Shown in pieces: positions 49,625 to 57,194 of a DNA stretch of 64,000 bases. Each line of letters begins with the position of its first letter. Position 1 is the stretch's first letter. The notes beneath the pieces were generated by a model. It was not told the DNA's origin, made no database searches, and saw only the letters and a list, made by a program, of their open reading frames with translations. A program made the position numbers and the translations under genes. The DNA comes from Candidatus Parcubacteria bacterium. GTDB taxonomy: Bacteria; Patescibacteria; ABY1; UBA1558; GWA2-36-10. The stretch lies in NCBI GenBank assembly GCA_018669975.1, contig JABHSK010000007.1, forward strand, positions 124,001-188,000, given 5' to 3'.

Positions 49625-50149
49625 TTATAATAAGGGACCGCAAATAAAGACTTTTATTTTACTGTTTGAAAATTTATCATTTATTGCCCAGGCTATTAAT
49701 CTATGAAGGCCATCTAGATGTACTAGAGATTTGTCTGTATAGTGTAATTTTTCATGCTCTATTTTATCGCAGCCTGTTAAAGGTGCTGTGCTGAGAAACA
49801 GCGGTTCAGTTATTTCTTTTTCACTGAACATAATAATCTTAGCGTGGCATTTTGGATTTTCTTTTTTATACTCTGTGGCATTTTTTTTGAAATAATTAGC
49901 CGCAGCCTGCACTGTCATTCCTGTTTTGGGTACTAGATTTACTTTTTCTCCGTGATTATGCCAGGGTAACAATATTTTTAGGGCATCTTCCTTTGTTAGT
50001 TCTGCCAAATGCCATTGGCCGTTAAATTTTTTATTTGCAGTAGTGACCAATTCTCTAGCCCAGTGATTAGTATTTCCTTCACTGATTTTATTATATTTGT
50101 CAAAAGTTTTTAATACTTCTAAAGATTCAACTTCTTTCAATATATCCAT
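49625..50149 (-). CDS. Hypothetical protein with ParB/sulfiredoxin-like DGLHRL motif, 174 aa
   Basis: I do not recognise this protein as a family. Near residues 142-155 it has VHLDGLHRLIAWAI, similar to the D-G-x-H-R-x motif of the ParB/Srx fold that in some members binds CTP or ATP. An IIMFSEKEITEPLFLST stretch precedes it. It is a soluble protein read immediately after secA, with no gap, and ends 22 bases before the NUDIX gene, so it is probably in the same operon. Confidence 0.6.
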   Translation of the reverse strand: MDILKEVESLEVLKTFDKYNKISEGNTNHWARELVTTANKKFNGQWHLAELTKEDALKILLPWHNHGEKVNLVPKTGMTVQAAANYFKKNATEYKKENPKCHAKIIMFSEKEITEPLFLSTAPLTGCDKIEHEKLHYTDKSLVHLDGLHRLIAWAINDKFSNSKIKVFICGPLL

Positions 50150-52900
50150 CTATTTACCGTGACATTTTTTATATTTTTTGCCACTACCACAAGTACAAGG
50201 ATCATTGCGACCGACTTTGTTGCCAGCATCATCGCGTGGTTTAGAGGTCTCCAGTGGTTTACTGGCTGCTTCACGAGCAGCTACCTGTTTCTGGAAAGGA
50301 TTAAAGCCAGCTTTTTGTTCACTAAACTGTCTTTCTCTTTGTTGACCAGCAGCCATGTTTTTAGCAAAGCCGACTTTGAAGATAGCATAGACAATCTGTT
50401 TGCGTATTGAATCAAGTAGACTGTTAAAAAGATTAAAGGCTTCACGTTTGTATTCAACTAGTGGGTCTCTCTGACCGTAGCCTTGCAGACCAATACCAGT
50501 ACGGAGTTTGTCCATAGCAGTTAAATGTTCTACCCACAGTGTATCGATGCTACGTAATACTATGCCCTGCTCAATCATCTGCATTGGTGTATAGGTATCA
50601 TCATTAAGTTGAATATTGTTATTTACATCATAGGTCAGCTTTTGATATTTTTCTTTAGCAATAGCTGAAATATATTCGATCACCTCTCCTCGCTTGTCGT
50701 GGGAGTTTTGTTTTTTATTATTATTGAGTAACTCAGTAATTTTTTCTTCCTCAGATGGTACTACTGGGAATATTGACTTGATAGTTTCTATAATTTCTTT
50801 AGGGTCAAAGTCGCCAGCATTTTTTTCTGCTAAAGTATGGAAAGAAACCACATTACTGATTTCCTGATCCATATATTCTGTAACGATGTCAGTAGATGTT
50901 TTTTCAGAATTTTGTTCGGTATTAGAAAACATTGTCAAAAGTTCCTGTCGGGTATTATAGATTACTTGTCGGTGCTTATTGATAATGTCATCGTATTCAA
51001 CTAGATGTTTACGGATGTCAAAGTTATGTCCTTCAACTTTTTTCTGAGCTGATTCAATGGATTTGGAGATCATTTTATTTTCAATAGCGGTATCCTCTGC
51101 TAGACCTAATCTTTCCATAACGTTCTTCATTCTGTCAGAACCAAAGATACGCATCAAATCATCTTCCATGGAAATATAGAATTGTGATGAACCCGCATCA
51201 CCTTGACGTCCAGCACGACCACGTAGCTGATTATCAATACGTCTAGATTCATGTCTTTCAGTACCAACAACATGTAGTCCACCGGCATCTTTTACGGTTT
51301 TATTTTTCTCCTCATCAAAAGGAGAGCCACCGAGTATGATATCTACACCACGACCAGCCATATTAGTAGCTACTGTGACTGCGCCTTTGCGACCAGCTTG
51401 AGCAATTATCTCAGCTTCTCTTTCATGAAATTTGGCATTAAGTAAATTGTGTGGAATGCCAGCTTTGGTTAGATGTTTACCTAGTAGTTCATTTTTTTCT
51501 ATAGAAATAGTACCAACTAATACTGGTTGCCCAGCTTGATGTCGTTCTTCAATTTCTCTGGCAATAGCTTTGATTTTTCCACGTTCACTTTTATAAATTC
51601 TATCCTTCATGTCATTTCTGGCAAAAGGCTTGTTGGTTGGAATGACAGTTACATCTAAACTATAAATCTTAGCCATTTCTTCAGCTTCGGTAGCAGCTGT
51701 ACCAGTCATACCAGCTAGCTTTTTGTACATACGGAAATAGTTTTGGAAAGTAACGGTAGCTAGAGTCATGCTTTCTTTTTGTATTTCTACGTTTTCTTTA
51801 GCCTCTATAGCTTGATGTAAACCTTCAGAATATCGTCTGCCAGGCATCATGCGGCCAGTAAATTCATCAATAATTACTACTTCATTTTCTCGAACCACAT
51901 AATCTCTATCTTTTTGGAATAAGGTTTTAGCTTTTAGGGCTTGCTCTAAATGATGGACAGTTTGTAGGCCATGACTTTCATAAATATTATCAACATTGAG
52001 TAATTTTTCCATTCTACGGATTCCATCTTCAGTCAAAGTACAAGCCTTCATCTTTTCATCAATGTTATAGTCAGTGTTTTCTGTCAGACCGTTGACCATT
52101 TGAGCAAATTGTTGATATTGAGAGGCGGATTCTTCAGCTGGTGCGGAAATAATCAGTGGAGTTCTAGCTTCATCAATCAATACACTATCAACCTCATCAA
52201 TTAATGCATAATGCAAGCTACGCTGCACTTGCCTCTTGGTAGATTGGGCCATATTATCTCTCAGGTAGTCGAAACCAAACTCATTGTTGGTACCATAGGT
52301 AATGTCAGCCTTATAGGCTTCACCTCTTTCTACTGGCTTGAGATAGTCCATGACTATTTCTATGCCCTGATCTCTAGTGGCATCATCTGTATCTGATTTA
52401 TATTCAGAGTCATAGATAAAAGAAGAGTCATGGGCAATAACACCACTGCTAATTCCTAAGAATGAAAACACCTGACTCATCCAAACAGCATCACGTTTAG
52501 CTAGGTAGTCATTAACGGTGATTACGTGTACACCTTTACCCTCTAGAGAATTTAAATAAATAGGTAGAGTGGATGTTAGGGTTTTACCTTCACCAGTTTT
52601 CATTTCAGTGATCTGACCTTGGTGTAGGACAATGCCACCTAAAAGCTGTACGTCATAGTGTCTTTGTCCTAAAGTACGCTTAGCAGCTTCTCGAACTAAG
52701 GCAAAAGCCGGTACCAGTATATCCTCTAACTTGGTACCGCTTTGGACTTGTTTTTTAAAGTCTAAACTTTTCTTTTTTATATCTTCGTCTGACAACTTCT
52801 CAAACTCTACTTCCAAATCATTGATTTGTTTTATTTGTGGTTTGAGGCTATCAAGAAATTTTTGATTGGCGTCTCCGAAAAACTTTTGTAAAAATTGCAT
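50150..52900 (-). CDS. secA: Protein translocase subunit SecA
   Basis: SecA is the ATPase that drives proteins through SecYEG. The 916 residues include the first ATP site EMKTGEGKTLTSTLP (about 95-109), DEVDSVLIDEARTPLIIS, the preprotein cross-linking domain, GTISIEKNEL and GRAGRQGDAGSSQFYISMEDDLM of the second RecA domain, and a C-terminal zinc motif NDPCTCGSGKKYKKCHG. Full length. It is followed by the DGLHRL protein and preceded by hpf two bases upstream. Confidence 0.97.
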   Translation of the reverse strand: MQFLQKFFGDANQKFLDSLKPQIKQINDLEVEFEKLSDEDIKKKSLDFKKQVQSGTKLEDILVPAFALVREAAKRTLGQRHYDVQLLGGIVLHQGQITEMKTGEGKTLTSTLPIYLNSLEGKGVHVITVNDYLAKRDAVWMSQVFSFLGISSGVIAHDSSFIYDSEYKSDTDDATRDQGIEIVMDYLKPVERGEAYKADITYGTNNEFGFDYLRDNMAQSTKRQVQRSLHYALIDEVDSVLIDEARTPLIISAPAEESASQYQQFAQMVNGLTENTDYNIDEKMKACTLTEDGIRRMEKLLNVDNIYESHGLQTVHHLEQALKAKTLFQKDRDYVVRENEVVIIDEFTGRMMPGRRYSEGLHQAIEAKENVEIQKESMTLATVTFQNYFRMYKKLAGMTGTAATEAEEMAKIYSLDVTVIPTNKPFARNDMKDRIYKSERGKIKAIAREIEERHQAGQPVLVGTISIEKNELLGKHLTKAGIPHNLLNAKFHEREAEIIAQAGRKGAVTVATNMAGRGVDIILGGSPFDEEKNKTVKDAGGLHVVGTERHESRRIDNQLRGRAGRQGDAGSSQFYISMEDDLMRIFGSDRMKNVMERLGLAEDTAIENKMISKSIESAQKKVEGHNFDIRKHLVEYDDIINKHRQVIYNTRQELLTMFSNTEQNSEKTSTDIVTEYMDQEISNVVSFHTLAEKNAGDFDPKEIIETIKSIFPVVPSEEEKITELLNNNKKQNSHDKRGEVIEYISAIAKEKYQKLTYDVNNNIQLNDDTYTPMQMIEQGIVLRSIDTLWVEHLTAMDKLRTGIGLQGYGQRDPLVEYKREAFNLFNSLLDSIRKQIVYAIFKVGFAKNMAAGQQRERQFSEQKAGFNPFQKQVAAREAASKPLETSKPRDDAGNKVGRNDPCTCGSGKKYKKCHGK

Positions 52901-52901
52901 A

Positions 52902-53264
52902 TTATTCTTGATTTCTCCTCCAAAATTTTAATGATTTTATCTTACGGGCACTCTTTCTCCAACGACTTAAGTTTTTATCTTTATACTTAACTAATTGTCT
53001 AGATAACTTGTCTTGAACTGCGTCGACAGCTGCTCGAGGATCAGAGTGGGTTTCTTTAATCGCGATAGTCTGTTTTTGTGGTAAGGTTACTCGGGCTTCT
53101 ACGGTAAATATTTCACCTTTGTTATGTTTTTGATTACGGGATAGGTTGACATTGAAAGACATTATCTTTTCCTGGTACTTGTCTAAGCTGTTAAATTTAT
53201 CTTCCAAATATTCTCTAAATGAATCAGTTAAATCAAAATTTCTATTATAAATTTGTATATCCAT
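52902..53264 (-). CDS. hpf: Ribosome hibernation promoting factor (HPF/YfiA)
   Basis: HPF binds the 30S decoding centre and keeps idle ribosomes inactive. I start it at ATG 53264 (MDIQIYNRNFDLTDSFREYL), the conserved first strand; ATG 53321 would add 19 residues unlike the family. At 120 aa it is the short form (no dimerisation domain), with LDKYQEKIMSFNVNLSRNQ and TIAIKETHSDPRAAVDAVQDKLSRQLVKYK and a very basic tail. Gene order hpf-secA is common in bacteria. Confidence 0.9.
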   Translation of the reverse strand: MDIQIYNRNFDLTDSFREYLEDKFNSLDKYQEKIMSFNVNLSRNQKHNKGEIFTVEARVTLPQKQTIAIKETHSDPRAAVDAVQDKLSRQLVKYKDKNLSRWRKSARKIKSLKFWRRNQE

Positions 53265-53321
53265 ATTTTTGTTTTTAATGTTTATTACTTTAAGACTATC
53301 AGATAGATAATTAAAGTGCAA

Positions 53322-55067
53322 TTACTCTAAAATAGCCTTGATGCGGCGTATTCCGGCAGAGCTTGATTGTTCTTTTTTTATTTTAAAATGACCTAATTCG
53401 GCGGTGCTTTTTACGTGTGGACCACCACAAATTTCTTGGGAAAATTTTCCAACTTTATATACCTTGACCATTTCGCCATATTTTTTATCAAATAGGCCGA
53501 TAGCGCCCTGCTCTTTAGCTTGGGCAACTGACATTTCTTCACATAGCACTGGTAAATCAAGTTCGATTTGTTGGTTAACTATCTCCTCTACTTTAGTTTT
53601 TTCTTCGTCAGTCATCTTTTCTGGATGGGTAAAGTCAAAGCGCAGCCGTTGCTCGTTTATGTTGCTACCTTTTTGTTGGACATGATCACCGAGGACATCA
53701 CGCAAAGCTTGATGTAGGAGATGGGTAGCCGTATGAAACTTCTTTGCCATCTCACCATCGTCAGCTAGGCCGCCCTTAAACTTTCCAGCTGAGGCGGTGC
53801 GGGATAATTCCTGGTGTTTATTAAAAGCTTCTTCATATTTTTTTTTGTCCAATTTGATTCCTTTTTCTTCAGCCATTTCCAAAGTCATTTCTATAGGGAA
53901 TCCGTAAGTAGTAAATAATATAAAAGCTGCTTCTTCGTTTAGCGCGTCTTGAGAAATAAATTTTTCAAATTCTTTCAAGCCTTTGCTGAGTGTTTTTGAA
54001 AACTTACTTTCTTCTTGATTTAGTTGTTCTAAAATGAATTCTTCGTTATCAAATAGTTCTTTATAGTCAGTTTGATAATTTTTGATAACCACTTTAGCTA
54101 ATTTGGTAGTAAATTTATTTTCTATACCTAATTGTTTAGCAAAACGGATAGCTCGACGAATCAAACGGCGCAGAACATAGCCCTGATCTTTATTGCCAGG
54201 GGCAATATTACAGGGATCACCGAGTATAAAAACAGCACTACGGATGTGATCAGCTACAATTCGGAATGATTTTTTATCATCAGCGTATTTTTTTTCAGAT
54301 AAGTCCTCTATTTTCTGAATAATTGGCAAGAACAAATCAGTCATGTAGTTATCATCCATACTATTGAGTACAGCTAGGGTGCGTTCTAGGCCCATGCCAG
54401 TATCAACATTTTTTTGTTCTAGTGGTATAAATTTTCCGTCAGCAGTTTTATTATATTCCATTAGAACATTATTCCAGATTTCTACCCAGCCTTCATCGTC
54501 TTCATTGAATTTGGCTGGTGCCTCACCTTCGCCAGTCCAATAGAAAACCTCTGTATCAGGACCACAGGGACCGGTTTCTCCAGCTGGACCCCACCAATTA
54601 TCTTTTACTTTGCAAATTTTTTCTTGGGGAATGCCCAGATCCAACCAGAATTCTTCTGATTCTTGGTCATACTCGGGCACGTCATCGTTGCCAGCAAAGA
54701 TGGAGATGCCTAGTTTATTTTTATTTAATTTAAGGATGCCTACCAAAAATTCCAAAGAAAATTTAATGGTATCTTCTTTGAAGTAGTCACCTAAAGACCA
54801 ATTTCCCAGCATTTCAAAAAAGGTATGATGAGTGGTATCACCAATTTCATCGATATCATCAGTACGCATGCATTTTTGAAAATTGGCTAGACGCTTACCT
54901 TCTGGGTGTTTTTCGCCCATTAAATAAGGTACTAGTGGTTGCATGCCAGCAGTTATAAACAAAACACTTGGGTCATTTTCTGGTATCAACGAGGCAGAAC
55001 CAATAATAGCGTGTTTTTTAGCCTTGAAATACTGAAAAAAGTTGTTTTTTAAGTCTTTTGAGGTCAT
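53322..55067 (-). CDS. alaS: Alanyl-tRNA synthetase, short form without C-Ala domain
   Basis: AlaRS charges tRNA-Ala. The 581 residues cover the class II catalytic core (FITAGMQPLVPYLMGEKHP, FFEMLGNWSLGDYF, TGMGLERTLAVL), the tRNA-recognition helices (RLIRRAIRFAKQLG) and the editing domain with its zinc set (HTATHLLHQAL and CGGPHVKSTAELGHF). Standard AlaRS has about 875 residues; the C-terminal C-Ala domain is missing and the protein ends at RRIKAILE. A -10 box at 55079-55074 would place the transcription start at the ATG. Confidence 0.95.
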   Translation of the reverse strand: MTSKDLKNNFFQYFKAKKHAIIGSASLIPENDPSVLFITAGMQPLVPYLMGEKHPEGKRLANFQKCMRTDDIDEIGDTTHHTFFEMLGNWSLGDYFKEDTIKFSLEFLVGILKLNKNKLGISIFAGNDDVPEYDQESEEFWLDLGIPQEKICKVKDNWWGPAGETGPCGPDTEVFYWTGEGEAPAKFNEDDEGWVEIWNNVLMEYNKTADGKFIPLEQKNVDTGMGLERTLAVLNSMDDNYMTDLFLPIIQKIEDLSEKKYADDKKSFRIVADHIRSAVFILGDPCNIAPGNKDQGYVLRRLIRRAIRFAKQLGIENKFTTKLAKVVIKNYQTDYKELFDNEEFILEQLNQEESKFSKTLSKGLKEFEKFISQDALNEEAAFILFTTYGFPIEMTLEMAEEKGIKLDKKKYEEAFNKHQELSRTASAGKFKGGLADDGEMAKKFHTATHLLHQALRDVLGDHVQQKGSNINEQRLRFDFTHPEKMTDEEKTKVEEIVNQQIELDLPVLCEEMSVAQAKEQGAIGLFDKKYGEMVKVYKVGKFSQEICGGPHVKSTAELGHFKIKKEQSSSAGIRRIKAILE

Positions 55068-55184
55068 ATTTTTATTATAAAAATCTCTTAAATTTTAGGA
55101 TATTTAGCCCTAAAAGTCAATGGTTTACAGTAATGTTGGACCGATAATCTCGATACAATAGAGATAGGTTCGACGTTTTTTTGG

Positions 55185-55385
55185 TAAAAAAAGACCCTGC
55201 CGAGCAGATGGAGGGTCACACGAAACTCTCGCTATATTTCGTGGACACTATATCCATGCTCGGCAGGGTGATGGGCCGGGGTTGGTTAGGCATCAGCACT
55301 ACTTGCGTTAAATAAAACAATTGTAGTTCCTTACATATCAAGGAGAGTCGCTGCTGATTATTGCCAACCCCGTTCAAAGATCAAC
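55185..55385 (-). ncRNA. Structured RNA of unknown class, about 200 nt
   Basis: A minus-strand unit from promoter to terminator. Main helix: GGGGTTGG/CCAACCCC (55078-series: 55078 is outside; paired blocks are 55278-55285 and 55364-55371) continued by ATCAGCA (55292-55298) with TGCTGAT (55352-55358). Inside, TCCTT/AAGGA forms one hairpin and ACTAC/GTAGT another. The 3' half is a 13-base-pair stem (55194-55206 with 55257-55269) that ends in a T-run and holds a further CACGAAA/TTTCGTG hairpin. No ORF with a ribosome site. Class not recognised; 6S RNA cannot be excluded. Confidence 0.7.
55194..55269 (-). terminator. Long terminal hairpin of the 55185 RNA
   Basis: ACCCTGCCGAGCA (55194-55206) pairs perfectly with TGCTCGGCAGGGT (55257-55269), extended by TGGA/TCCA; on the minus strand it is followed by CTTTTTTT. 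The 50-base apical part has its own hairpin, so it is more than a terminator. Confidence 0.85.
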
Positions 55386-55391
55386 CTATGT

Positions 55392-55420
55392 ATTGTAAAA
55401 AATAATTTTTTGTTTGTCAA
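55392..55420 (-). promoter_or_regulatory. Promoter of the 55185 RNA
   Basis: On the minus strand TTGACA (55420-55415), 17 bases, TACAAT (55397-55392). Confidence 0.85.
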
Positions 55421-55434
55421 TTAAAATTTAAGAA

Positions 55435-55586
55435 AAAAAAGATCCTACCGAAGTAGGATCGTGGGAAAATTGAGCTGCCGTCGAAGACTAGTGGTTGTGT
55501 AAATTCTGGTTCCGTCCAGAAAAAGTGTTTGCCCATTTTCTACAGGACCATGCTAGATAATCAACAGCAGCCCTTAATGAGCTACT
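55435..55586 (-). ncRNA. Structured RNA of unknown class, about 150 nt
   Basis: A second minus-strand unit upstream of the 55185 RNA. Near its 5' end CAGTAGCT pairs with GGCTGCTG (allowing G-T) in a tight hairpin; TTCTGG pairs with CCAGAA in the middle; AGGGCTGC can instead pair with GCAGCTC further 3', so the 5' hairpin may be switchable. The 3' end is a terminator. No useful ORF is present. The two RNAs are separate units, each with a promoter and a terminator. Confidence 0.65.
55441..55460 (-). terminator. Terminator of the 55435 RNA
   Basis: GATCCTAC (55441-55448) pairs with GTAGGATC (55453-55460) around CGAA (TTCG on the minus strand, a stable tetraloop), then eight T. Confidence 0.9.
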
Positions 55587-55592
55587 GAATCT

Positions 55593-55621
55593 ACCATAGC
55601 GAAATATTAGATATTTGTCAA
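55593..55621 (-). promoter_or_regulatory. Promoter of the 55435 RNA
   Basis: On the minus strand TTGACA (55621-55616), 17 bases, TATGGT (55598-55593). It touches the stop codon of the 55626 gene. Confidence 0.8.
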
Positions 55622-55625
55622 GGCT

Positions 55626-55958
55626 TTAATATTGTGTCTGGGCATCAGCTATAGCTTGCTTGAGTTTTGACCAAGGAATTTGGTCTTCACCTAATTTAAC
55701 AGCTTTTTCTTTAAGTGCGGTTACATCGGGACTAACTTCTGGAAAATTAGCCAAAGAGTCTTCATCGGGGATTTGTTTGTTATTGATAGTCCTCTTCAAT
55801 ACTATTAAATCTCTCATATTGATTGTGGAGGAAGTCAGTAATTTTTGTAGAATAGCTTCAAAATCAGCTACTATTTCTTCTGGTGTTATTTCTTGTTCTT
55901 GAGTTGATTCGGTCTCAGTTGTGTTATCTTCAGCTGGTGTATATTTTTCCAAAGCCAT
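55626..55958 (-). CDS. Acidic hypothetical protein, 110 aa
   Basis: A soluble protein with a low-complexity Glu/Thr-rich N-terminus (ALEKYTPAEDNTTETESTQE) and a helical part (ITPEEIVADFEAILQKLL, MRDLIVLKRTINNKQIPDED). No family recognised and no clear ribosome site. Composition is like the housekeeping genes rather than the accessory ones. Confidence 0.5.
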   Translation of the reverse strand: MALEKYTPAEDNTTETESTQEQEITPEEIVADFEAILQKLLTSSTINMRDLIVLKRTINNKQIPDEDSLANFPEVSPDVTALKEKAVKLGEDQIPWSKLKQAIADAQTQY

Positions 55959-56015
55959 ATTTTTTATTTAGTAGTTAATATTGATATTATACATTATTTT
56001 ATATAAATAAAATAC

Positions 56016-56044
56016 TTGACAGTATGCTATGCTTGTATTATAAA
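56016..56044 (+). promoter_or_regulatory. Promoter of the 56090 gene
   Basis: TTGACA (56016-56021), 17 bases, TATAAA (56039-56044). The leader is about 40 bases with AAAGGAGG seven bases before the ATG. Confidence 0.85.
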
Positions 56045-56089
56045 GTAATGTAAAATATTGAACTTTCCATTTAACAAAGGAGGCTAGAA

Positions 56090-56710
56090 ATGCAAGAAAC
56101 ACCCAAAGTTTCTGGTGCAGCTAGATTTGCTGCTCGCTTTAAGGAGTATTTACCCGAAGATAAGCGTTGGTTCCTCAAAAAGGCCTACCAGTTGTCCAAA
56201 GATGCTCATCGTCCCGTCACTCGCAAAGACGGATTAACCCGTTATTTTGAGCACTGTCGCGGTGCTTGTGAGATTGCTATTGGTGAGCTTGGCATCAAGG
56301 ATAATTGGCGGCTTTTGGTCGCTATTCTGATGCACGATGGTCCTGAGGACACATGGTTGATTGATTTTCGTTTGATCGAGCGTGTCTTTGATAAGACTGT
56401 TCGTCTGTGGGTCGAATATGTGACCAAAACCGAAGTCAATAAAGACACCTATGTCCGAGACATACTCAACTGTGGTATTCCCGAAGTATTGATCATTAAG
56501 CTTTGTGATCGTTTGCATAATCTGCGTACTCTGGGCACCACCCCTGAGAAATTCCAGGTCCGTCAGGCTCTAGAAACTCGTGATGAGTATTTGGTAATTG
56601 CTGAAAAGCTTATCGAAATATTACCAGCTGACCTCAGATGGCGTGGTGTATATTTGCGCGACAACATCGAGGCTGTTTGTAAGTCTTACGAAACAGAGTT
56701 TGGTATCTAG
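56090..56710 (+). CDS. HD-domain (p)ppGpp hydrolase-like protein (small alarmone hydrolase type)
   Basis: The 206-aa protein has the order of motifs found in RelA/SpoT and MESH1 hydrolase domains: a His in RYFEHCRGACEIA (about 48-60), the metal-binding HDGPEDT (about 86-92) in a LVAILMHDGPEDTWLIDF setting, and KLCDRLHNLRTLGT (about 136-149) with the downstream Asp and Arg. There is no synthetase, TGS or ACT domain, so it is a single-domain protein. It would hydrolyse ppGpp or a related nucleotide such as NADPH, but HD proteins vary. Accessory-type promoter, AAAGGAGG site and codons. Confidence 0.75.
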   Translation: MQETPKVSGAARFAARFKEYLPEDKRWFLKKAYQLSKDAHRPVTRKDGLTRYFEHCRGACEIAIGELGIKDNWRLLVAILMHDGPEDTWLIDFRLIERVFDKTVRLWVEYVTKTEVNKDTYVRDILNCGIPEVLIIKLCDRLHNLRTLGTTPEKFQVRQALETRDEYLVIAEKLIEILPADLRWRGVYLRDNIEAVCKSYETEFGI

Positions 56711-56717
56711 TCTATCG

Positions 56718-56746
56718 CCTACCCATATTTTATGGGTAGGTTTTTT
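56718..56746 (+). terminator. Terminator of the 56090 gene
   Basis: CCTACCCATA (56718-56727) pairs with TATGGGTAGG (56731-56740), then six T. Confidence 0.9.
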
Positions 56747-56749
56747 ATA

Positions 56750-56778
56750 TTGACAGCTTTTTTATTTATACATAAGAT
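56750..56778 (+). promoter_or_regulatory. Promoter of the 56837 gene
   Basis: TTGACA (56750-56755), 17 bases, TAAGAT (56773-56778). It begins right after the preceding terminator. Confidence 0.75.
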
Positions 56779-56836
56779 AAATAGGTATTGATGTTCGTAC
56801 CATATAGGCTGTAGTCAAAAACCCAAGGAGGGAATT

Positions 56837-57118
56837 ATGTTAGTATTAGCAGAGAAGGAACTATCTTTTTGGGAAGGAGTGAACACATTCATTGCCAGGC
56901 TGAAATTGGCTGGAAAATCAGATGGGTATGTAATGAGGCAGTTAATGCTTCAAGCTACGGGAAAAACTCAAGGATTGTGCCAAGAGGCGCAAGAATTGCC
57001 GTCATTCGGAGAAAATAAACAAACCTGGTCAGATTTACATCGAGTTGCTAATCATCACAAGCAGGAGTTCCGATGGACAGACGGAGTTTTTTTGACCCTG
57101 GTCAACGCTATTTCTTGA
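56837..57118 (+). CDS. Hypothetical accessory protein, 93 aa
   Basis: A soluble, mainly helical protein (MLVLAEKELSFWEGVNTF, AGKSDGYVMRQLMLQATG, WSDLHRVANHHKQEF). No family recognised. AAGGAGGG lies five bases before the ATG. One-gene unit with promoter and terminator. Its 3' end is just before the L1-stalk RNA, but a terminator separates the two. Confidence 0.65.
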   Translation: MLVLAEKELSFWEGVNTFIARLKLAGKSDGYVMRQLMLQATGKTQGLCQEAQELPSFGENKQTWSDLHRVANHHKQEFRWTDGVFLTLVNAIS

Positions 57119-57126
57119 CAGCCTAT

Positions 57127-57160
57127 AAGGGCGCTTTGTATAAAGAGGCGCCTTTTTTAT
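57127..57160 (+). terminator. Terminator of the 56837 gene
   Basis: AAGGGCGC (57127-57134) pairs with GCGCCTT (57148-57154) with one bulged G, then TTTTT. Confidence 0.7.
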
Positions 57161-57189
57161 TTGACTAAATTTAAGAGATATAGTAATTT
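57161..57189 (+). promoter_or_regulatory. Probable promoter of the L1-stalk RNA
   Basis: TTGACT (57161-57166), 17 bases, TAATTT (57184-57189). The -10 is weak, similar to TAAATT and TAAGTT at neighbouring units. Confidence 0.5.
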
Positions 57190-57194
57190 ACCTT

